Source: Archangium sp.
GTDB lineage: Bacteria > Myxococcota > Myxococcia > Myxococcales > Myxococcaceae
Direction: 5' to 3'
DNA length: 10,485 bases
NCBI GenBank assembly: GCA_016793525.1
Contig: JAEUJT010000432.1
Location: forward strand, 1-10,485
A program made the translations under genes and the position numbers. The notes beneath the pieces were generated by a model. That model did no database searches, was not told the origin of the DNA, and saw only the letters and a program-made list of their open reading frames with translations. Shown here in pieces: positions 6,000-10,485 of the stretch (positions are counted from its first letter, which is position 1; every line of letters starts with the position of its first letter).

Positions 6000-7847
6000 T
6001 CACGTCGCCGGCGGCAACACCACGCGAAAGGCGCTGCCTTCGCCGGGCACGCTCGTCACCTCGATGCGACCCTGGAGGTTGGTGACGATGTTGTAGATGA
6101 CCGACAGCCCCAGCCCGGTGCCGACGCCGGTGGGCTTGGTGGTGAAAAACGGGTCGAAGATGCGCGGCAGCACCTCGGGGGAGATGCCCGAGCCGGTGTC
6201 TTTCACCTCGCCGACCACGTCGCCCGTCTCCGAGGTGAAACACGACACGGTGATTTCTCGATGGCCGGCGCCTTCGGGCGGCAGCGCGTGCACCGCGTTC
6301 AGCAGCAGGTGAATGAAGACTTGCCCCAGCTGGGCCTCGGTGGCGATGACGTCGGGCACGTGGTTGAGGTGCTTCTGCACCCGCCCGCGGTAGTTGGTCT
6401 GGAGCCGCAACATGCTCAACGCGCGCTCGATGACCCGCACCAACGACACCCGCGTGGTCGGCGAGTCGGGCCGAGAGAAGGTGCGCAGGTCGCTCACCAC
6501 GCTGACGATGCGGTTGGCGCCTTCGAGGCTCTCGGTCATCAGTTCCCGCAGCTCGCGGAGCGCGTCGGGCGACGGCAGCTGCTCGAGCAGCTCTCCGGCT
6601 TGGGTCAGGTTCGAGAGGATCCACGACAGCGGGTTGTTCAGCTCGTGCGCCACGCCCGCCGCGAGGGTGCCGAGGGAGGCGAGGCGGTCTGCCAACAACA
6701 GCTGGCTCTCGAGCTGGTGGCGCGGCCGCACGTCGCGCACCACCACGTGTTGGAGCGAGGCGTTGATGGGGCGCACCGTCACCTCCACCGGGAGGAACCG
6801 CCCGTCGCGCGCGCGGAGTGAGCCGAGCTGCGCGGTTGGCCCTGGCTGCCAGCGGAAGCGGTCGTCGAGTGTCAGCTCCGGCAGCGACATGGTCTTCAAC
6901 GTGTCGACGGCGTACCCGAGCAGCTGCGCCGCGGCCGGGTTGGCGTCGCGAATGCGCAGACCTTGTTCGACCAGCAGCATCGCGTCGGTGGCGTCGAGGA
7001 ACGCGGCGCGGAAACGTTGTTCGCTGAGCGAGTTCTTCGACGCAAAGCACACGTCGTCGGCCAGCTGGCGGAGCAGCTCAAGGTCGTCGGCGAGAAAGGC
7101 CTGGCGCTCGACGCTGCCCAGCGTCAGCACCACCTTCAGCTCGCCCTCGTCGAGAATGGGCACCATGGCGGCGCTGCGGCAGCCCGCGGTCTCGAGGGTC
7201 GCTCGCAGCCACTCGGGCGCCTGGTCACGCGCGAGGTCATTGGCGATCCACGGGGTGGGGGGCGCGCCGAGCAACGCCCGGAGCTGCGCCACGGTGCCCA
7301 CCGGAGGAGAGGGTACGTCGGCGTCCATCGAGGTGATGTGAGCGACGGCGTAACCGCCGATCTCCACCAGCACCTCGCGGGTCCGTTTGCGGAGCTCCCT
7401 CGACGTGCCGAGCGTCAACATCGCGCGGTTGACCGCCAACAGCACCAGGTACAGGCGCTGGAGCCGCGGGAGGCGCTTGCAGTCTCCGGTGACGGGCTCG
7501 AGGTCGACGAGCTGGCCCTGCGCGCCGAGGAGTGCGCCCTTGGCGTCGAAGTCGAAGGTGGCCCACACCGCGACGTGCCGCCGTACGCCGTCGAGCCCGT
7601 CGAGCGTCAGCTGAAGGAACAGCGGGGCGCGGAGGGCGAGGGCGGCTTGCACCTCGGAGGTCACCCGGGCCAGGTCGCGCGGCGCGATGCGCTGCTGAAG
7701 GTTCTGGTACGTGAGCGGGCGGCGCGATGCGGGCAGCCCAAGGCGTTTCAGCGCGGCTGCGCTCAGGCGTACGGCGCCGTCGCGGTGGGAATACGCCCAC
7801 GCCGCCCACTCCACAGTCGTCGGCGGGCGAGGTGCGCGCTTGGGCAT
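6000..7847 (-). CDS. Soluble PAS-GAF-PAS sensor histidine kinase
   Basis: This 615-aa protein has no membrane segment and should sense a cytoplasmic signal. Predicted order: a PAS-like domain (about 12-118), a GAF-like domain (about 130-270, ending before SEQRFRAAFLDATDAM), a second PAS (about 276-372), a short linker helix, the dimerisation/phosphoacceptor domain with H401 (GVAHELNNPLSW), and a HATPase domain. ATPase boxes are present: N box with N517, G1 DTGSGI (550-555), F box IFDPFFTTKP, and G2 GTGLGLSV (576-583). The C-terminal half resembles NtrB/ZraS-type kinases common in myxobacteria. PAS and GAF boundaries are estimated. No response regulator is adjacent. ATG 7847 lies 13 bp after the PhyH-family stop, behind a hairpin and without a visible Shine-Dalgarno, so it is likely in an operon with that gene. 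Signal unknown. Confidence 0.93.
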   Translation of the reverse strand: MPKRAPRPPTTVEWAAWAYSHRDGAVRLSAAALKRLGLPASRRPLTYQNLQQRIAPRDLARVTSEVQAALALRAPLFLQLTLDGLDGVRRHVAVWATFDFDAKGALLGAQGQLVDLEPVTGDCKRLPRLQRLYLVLLAVNRAMLTLGTSRELRKRTREVLVEIGGYAVAHITSMDADVPSPPVGTVAQLRALLGAPPTPWIANDLARDQAPEWLRATLETAGCRSAAMVPILDEGELKVVLTLGSVERQAFLADDLELLRQLADDVCFASKNSLSEQRFRAAFLDATDAMLLVEQGLRIRDANPAAAQLLGYAVDTLKTMSLPELTLDDRFRWQPGPTAQLGSLRARDGRFLPVEVTVRPINASLQHVVVRDVRPRHQLESQLLLADRLASLGTLAAGVAHELNNPLSWILSNLTQAGELLEQLPSPDALRELRELMTESLEGANRIVSVVSDLRTFSRPDSPTTRVSLVRVIERALSMLRLQTNYRGRVQKHLNHVPDVIATEAQLGQVFIHLLLNAVHALPPEGAGHREITVSCFTSETGDVVGEVKDTGSGISPEVLPRIFDPFFTTKPTGVGTGLGLSVIYNIVTNLQGRIEVTSVPGEGSAFRVVLPPAT

Positions 7848-7852
7848 GTCAG

Positions 7853-7875
7853 ACCAGCGGTCAGGAGGCGCTGGT
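7853..7875 (-). promoter_or_regulatory. Hairpin at the PhyH-gene/kinase junction
   Basis: In the minus-strand transcript ACCAGCG pairs perfectly with CGCTGGT (7 bp) around a 9-nt loop, CCTCCTGAC, that contains the upstream gene's TGA stop (7863-7861). It ends 5 nt before the kinase ATG. There is no U-run, so it is not an intrinsic terminator. It could limit independent kinase initiation unless ribosomes from the upstream gene open it. Confidence 0.45.
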
Positions 7876-8850
7876 GCCCATGTTGGGGTGGTACATCGAG
7901 ATGCACTGCGCGTTCTTCGCGACCTCGATCGCCTTCGTTCCGGGCGGGCAGAACCGCAAGTAGTACGGGTCGATGGAGGCGGGGCAGTAGTGCGTCACCA
8001 GACTCCGCCGAGTGGAGTCTGGCGTGGTGATGGGCGAGCCGCCGTGCGCGAGGTCAGCCGCCCAGATGAGCACGTCGCCCTTCTTCGGCAGAAACGCCTC
8101 GAGCGCGATGCCTCGCGCCTTCGCGTGTTCGTGGAGCTCCTGCAGGTGCTCGTCGTGGGTCTCGTTGCCGTCGGTCGGGTTCCAGTGCTTCTTCTTCGGC
8201 GGGTACACGTGGTCGGGGAAGCGGTGGCTGCCCGGGTAGTAGCAGAGCTCTCCCGAGCCCTGGACCACGTCTTCGAGCGCGAGCCACGACGCCGAGAACC
8301 ACAGCGGGCGGTTGACCACCACATAGGCCGAGTCTTGGTGAATGGCCTGCGTCGAGCCGGTCTCGAAGTGGAGCCCCTGAAAGGCCTTCACGTCTGCTTC
8401 GTCGAAGATGGTCTGGAGGAACTGCAGCACCGGCCCGGCGAACATCAGCGCGCGGGCTTCAGGCAGGTGCACGTAGGTGTCGAGGTACTTCGTGAGCGGC
8501 GCGAGCCGTGGCGCCTCGGCGGCGGAGACGATGGTGTTCGGGTTCTCTCGGGTGCCCGGCACGCTCGCCCGCATCGGGTGTGACGGGTCGCCCAGCGCGC
8601 GCTCGAAGGCGCCGAGGTACGTATCGATGTCCGCGTGCGGTACCGCGCGTTTGAGAATGACGAAGCCGTGCTCGACGAAGAACGCGACGTTCTCTTTCAG
8701 CCGCGATGACCAGCCGCGCTCCTTCGCCCGCGCGTCGACCAGCTCGGCTGCGTTTGAGAGGTCGGTCCATAGGCCACCAAATTTACTGGCGTACGACGTG
8801 CCCTTCGGTTGGCGCAAAAGTCGAACGAACTCTTCGAGTTGGCTTCGCAT
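7861..8850 (-). CDS. Phytanoyl-CoA dioxygenase (PhyH)-family oxygenase
   Basis: This 329-aa protein belongs to the Fe(II)/2-oxoglutarate dioxygenases of the PhyH/EctD type, which hydroxylate small molecules. The iron-binding triad is H171-x-D173 (AIHQDSAYVV) and H269 (LAHGGSP). R281 or R282, twelve or thirteen residues after H269, should bind 2-oxoglutarate. Other family features are WLALEDVVQGSGELCYYPGSH (189-209) and an HFETG motif (161-165) before the iron site. About 60 N-terminal residues of helical character precede the fold. The substrate cannot be predicted: the family ranges from phytanoyl-CoA to ectoine and natural-product intermediates. ATG 8850 is in frame directly downstream of a possible promoter with almost no leader. 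The histidine kinase gene follows after 13 bp and is probably co-transcribed. Confidence 0.9.
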   Translation of the reverse strand: MRSQLEEFVRLLRQPKGTSYASKFGGLWTDLSNAAELVDARAKERGWSSRLKENVAFFVEHGFVILKRAVPHADIDTYLGAFERALGDPSHPMRASVPGTRENPNTIVSAAEAPRLAPLTKYLDTYVHLPEARALMFAGPVLQFLQTIFDEADVKAFQGLHFETGSTQAIHQDSAYVVVNRPLWFSASWLALEDVVQGSGELCYYPGSHRFPDHVYPPKKKHWNPTDGNETHDEHLQELHEHAKARGIALEAFLPKKGDVLIWAADLAHGGSPITTPDSTRRSLVTHYCPASIDPYYLRFCPPGTKAIEVAKNAQCISMYHPNMGTSAS

Positions 8851-8859
8851 GCGCGCGGC

Positions 8860-8888
8860 TTAAATCGTCGTCATTGCGTCTGAGTCAA
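8860..8888 (-). promoter_or_regulatory. Possible promoter for the PhyH-family gene
   Basis: On the minus strand TTGACT (8888-8883), a 17-bp spacer and the AT-rich hexamer ATTTAA (8865-8860) lie in the 57-bp gap after the phosphoesterase gene. The ATG follows nine bases later and no Shine-Dalgarno is seen, so a very short leader is implied. The -10 match is only partial. Confidence 0.4.
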
Positions 8889-8907
8889 GGTCGGTCGTGC
8901 GAGTCGT

Positions 8908-9651
8908 TCAGGCCCCGTGCTCGTGCAACAACACCGGCGCGAACTTCGCGGCGTCGCACGACGCGAGCACGTAGCGCACGCCGTTTCGTTCGCCGACGAA
9001 GCCCGCATTGATGCCCGGGCCGTGGAGGTGCCCGTACACACAGGTCGCCGGCTTCCAGGCCTCGAGGGTCTGGGAGAACGCGGTGTCGAGGCCGTTTGCG
9101 TACACAGGGGGAAAGTGCACCGCGACGACGCGCAGGACCGGGGTGCTGGCCTGGGCTTCGAGCTTCGCGGCGTCGTCGAGGCTCAGTTGCAGGCGCCGCA
9201 CCTCGCGCTCGATGGCGCCGGGGGCGATGGCCTCGTCGCCCATTTCTCCGCCGGGCATCGGGGGCGCTTCGGGGGCGGTCCACAGCCGGGAGCCGGCGAT
9301 GAGGTACGGGCCCACGCGTACGGCGCAGTTGTGAATGAAGCCTGAGAAGCTGCGGTACGGCGCGAAGAGGGTGCGCAGCTTGGCGCTCGAGTCGCCCCAC
9401 CAGAAGTCGTGGTTGCCCCGCAGCAGCACCTTCTTGCCCGGGCGCTCATCGAGCCAGCGCAGGTCGTCGAGCACCTCGGTAGGGCGGGTGGCCCAGGAGA
9501 TGTCTCCGGCAACGATGATGACGTCGTCGGGGGTGACCATCGCGTCCCACGCTTTACGGAGCGGCTCGGGGTGGCCGATCCACCCGAAGCGGTCCATGTC
9601 TTTGCCCCGCGTCGACGGGAGGTGGGTGTCTCCGATGGCGAACAGGCGCAT
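8908..9651 (-). CDS. Calcineurin-type metallophosphoesterase (COG1768-like)
   Basis: This 247-aa cytosolic protein has the full di-metal phosphoesterase motif set: D8 and H10 (GDTH), D50 (GDIS), N80 and H81 (GNHD), H179 (AVHFPP), and H208/H210 (GHLHG). The additions MDRFGW near residue 19, GDISWATRPTE and GNHDFWWGD resemble the uncharacterised bacterial and clostridial predicted phosphohydrolases of COG1768 (assigned from memory). Substrate unknown; family enzymes cleave phosphomonoesters or phosphodiesters. ATG 9651 is used because MRLFAIGDTH is the normal N-terminus of the fold; no Shine-Dalgarno is apparent. It lies 60 bp after the PilZ gene and 57 bp before the PhyH-family gene, all on the minus strand. 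Confidence 0.9.
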   Translation of the reverse strand: MRLFAIGDTHLPSTRGKDMDRFGWIGHPEPLRKAWDAMVTPDDVIIVAGDISWATRPTEVLDDLRWLDERPGKKVLLRGNHDFWWGDSSAKLRTLFAPYRSFSGFIHNCAVRVGPYLIAGSRLWTAPEAPPMPGGEMGDEAIAPGAIEREVRRLQLSLDDAAKLEAQASTPVLRVVAVHFPPVYANGLDTAFSQTLEAWKPATCVYGHLHGPGINAGFVGERNGVRYVLASCDAAKFAPVLLHEHGA

Positions 9652-9682
9652 GTGGGCGCGGCCTGTAGCTGACGGAGTGGTC

Positions 9683-9720
9683 TTACGCGAGACGAGTTAC
9701 GCCAACCGCAGTTACGCGAG
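9683..9720. repeat. Three TTACGC repeats at the PilZ gene 3' end
   Basis: TTACGCGAG occurs at 9683-9691 and 9712-9720 and TTACGC at 9697-9702, so copies begin 14 and 15 bp apart. The copy at 9712 includes the PilZ stop codon (TAA on the minus strand). They fill part of the 60-bp gap before the phosphoesterase gene. This could be short tandem duplication of the gene's end or a binding site. Confidence 0.5.
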
Positions 9721-10014
9721 TGCAGCGTCGATGAGGCGCTCGGACTCGGCGTCGAGGCACACGAACTCGGCGCCGATGCCCTGGGGCCCGACGTGGGTCA
9801 CCCGGCAGAACGCGCTCACCAGCTGGGAGTCTTTCTTGGGCGCGAACTGCACGTGCAGCGTGGCGTGTTTGGCGACCGACTTGCGGGTGTTGATGAAGAG
9901 GCCTCCGCGAGACAGCTCGCTGGCGTAGTCGATGTCGAAGGTGTCGTCGGTGGAGGACTGGTGCTGCACCAGGAGTCGAACGGGCTGGCGGGTCTCGGTG
10001 CGGCGTTCGTTCAT
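9712..10014 (-). CDS. Stand-alone PilZ-domain protein (myxobacterial TIGR02266 type)
   Basis: This 100-aa protein is essentially one PilZ domain, a likely cyclic-di-GMP sensor acting by protein contact. The N-terminus carries the arginine motif RRTETRQPVR (4-13), giving RxxxR twice. The second motif reads ELSRGGLF (33-40), with Glu where Asp or Asn is usual in (D/N)xSxxG, so ligand binding may be weakened. The phrase DIDYASELSRGGLFINT resembles the PilZ subfamily expanded in Myxococcus xanthus (TIGR02266, from memory). ATG 10014 is the only sensible start; the frame runs further upstream but only as a shadow of the divergent glycosyltransferase gene. No Shine-Dalgarno is evident. Partner and pathway (motility, exopolysaccharide) cannot be read from sequence. 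Confidence 0.85.
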   Translation of the reverse strand: MNERRTETRQPVRLLVQHQSSTDDTFDIDYASELSRGGLFINTRKSVAKHATLHVQFAPKKDSQLVSAFCRVTHVGPQGIGAEFVCLDAESERLIDAALA

Positions 10015-10067
10015 GGGATGCGGACCATGGCAAAGACCCGGGCTCGAGCGCAAATCCCCCCCGGCCC

Positions 10068-10080
10068 AGGAGGTGATCCA
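10068..10080 (+). promoter_or_regulatory. 13-nt perfect complement to the 16S rRNA 3' end
   Basis: AGGAGGTGATCCA pairs fully with the conserved 16S rRNA tail TGGATCACCTCCT. It is far stronger than any other ribosome-binding site in the window, yet no start codon lies at the best distance. The nearest is ATG 10090, 16 nt after the AGGAGG core and out of frame with the glycosyltransferase. Read on the minus strand it is identical to the rRNA tail, 53 nt upstream of the PilZ ATG. Confidence 0.5.
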
Positions 10081-10112
10081 CGCACCGACATGACGAGTAC
10101 TGAAGCGGCCTC

Positions 10113-10138
10113 CGCGCGCGTGTATGAGGGCGCGCGTG
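10113..10138 (+). promoter_or_regulatory. Hairpin enclosing the glycosyltransferase start
   Basis: Bases 10113-10120 can pair with 10131-10138 (eight pairs, one G-U, almost all GC) around the loop TGTATGAGGG, which holds ATG 10124. The GTG at 10136 lies in the 3' arm, with GAGGG 5 nt before it. Both possible start codons would therefore be constrained in the folded mRNA. Confidence 0.4.
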
Positions 10139-10485
10139 AAGCCCGTCGCGCTCGACGCCACGCTGTGGGACGCACCCGTGACGGGCATCGGCCTGTACCT
10201 CGCGCAGCTGCACCGCGGCCTCGTCGACGGTGGAGTTGCGGTCGAGCGCTGGGGTGCCGCGTCGTCTGGCGAATTTCCACGAGGCCGTACGCCGCGCTCG
10301 GTGTGGACGGTTGGCGCGCTCCCGGTGGAGTTGGCGGAGCGAAAACCCCGGCTGTTCCACGCGCTCGCGAACTTCAACCTGCCGCTGACACGCGTGCCCG
10401 GCGTGCCCTTCGTGCTGACGGTGCACGACCTGGTGCCGCTGCTGCTGCCCGACACGGTGTCGACCGCGTTTCGCTGGCAGTTCCG
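10124..10485 (+). CDS. Group 1 glycosyltransferase, 3'-truncated by window edge
   Basis: The frame opens at 10124 and runs off the window; 120 residues are visible. The start (VKPVALDATLWDAPVTGIGLY, in two parts: a short beta strand, then the TGIGLY nucleotide-sugar loop) is characteristic of GT4-family glycosyltransferases. FHALANFNLPL and VLTVHDLVPLLLPD near residues 85-112 are the usual N-domain strands, with the conserved HDL. Such enzymes add sugars to lipid-linked or polysaccharide acceptors at the cytosolic membrane face. Start choice is open: ATG 10124 has no Shine-Dalgarno, whereas GTG 10136 has GAGGG 5 nt upstream and also begins at the homology. A stop at 10091 in this frame excludes earlier starts. 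It is divergent from the PilZ gene, with 109 bp between the start codons; the shared gap may hold both promoters. Confidence 0.85.
   Translation, partial: MRARVKPVALDATLWDAPVTGIGLYLAQLHRGLVDGGVAVERWGAASSGEFPRGRTPRSVWTVGALPVELAERKPRLFHALANFNLPLTRVPGVPFVLTVHDLVPLLLPDTVSTAFRWQF

Noticed and set aside
4833..6821. Plus-strand open frame of about 662 codons
   Set aside because: It is antisense to bioB and the kinase, both certain from catalytic motifs, and is a low-complexity His/Arg/Ala translation.
10032..10048. Possible sigma-54 promoter for the glycosyltransferase (TGGCAAAGACCCGGGC)
   Set aside because: GG-to-GC spacing is 11 rather than 10 and the TTGC element is missing.

Overview
The window is GC-rich bacterial chromosome with tightly packed genes and strong G/C bias at third codon positions. 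It carries a short stand-alone PilZ protein of the kind multiplied in Myxococcus, a six-helix membrane adenylate cyclase and a soluble PAS/GAF histidine kinase without an adjacent regulator. Together these point to a myxobacterium or close relative (Myxococcota). That assignment is inference. I see no phage, transposon, CRISPR array, tRNA or rRNA.

Layout. Plus strand 1-1885: the 3' part of an MpaB/Lcp-type (DUF2236) oxygenase, then after 4 bases a class III adenylate cyclase. Minus strand 1869-10014, in transcription order: PilZ protein, metallophosphoesterase, phytanoyl-CoA dioxygenase (PhyH)-family oxygenase, histidine kinase, then the biotin genes bioB, bioF and bioA. The last codons of bioA overlap the end of the cyclase gene by 17 bp. 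Plus strand 10124-10485: the 5' end of a group 1 glycosyltransferase cut by the window edge and divergent from the PilZ gene.

Biotin block. bioB and bioF overlap by ATGA and should be co-translated. bioB-F-A covers three of the four late steps of biotin synthesis; bioD (dethiobiotin synthetase) is absent. The 66-bp gap upstream of bioB holds a dyad, TTGTCAACC-N15-GGTTGACGA, that closely matches the known BirA (biotin repressor) operator. One arm overlaps a TTGACA -35 box, so biotin-responsive repression by a BirA elsewhere in the genome is predicted. BioA resembles the Bacillus (lysine-using, BioK) type more than the E. coli S-adenosylmethionine type at diagnostic positions.

The main unexplained structure is the 547-bp non-coding gap between bioF and bioA. 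It holds four tandem copies of a 77/78-bp unit, plus partial copies at both ends. The bioA-proximal edge merges into the bioA ribosome-binding site and start codon, suggesting that the array grew from the bioA translation-initiation region. Other small signals are a 13-nt perfect complement to the 16S rRNA 3' end at 10068-10080, a hairpin between the PhyH and kinase genes, and a short TTACGC repeat cluster downstream of the PilZ gene.
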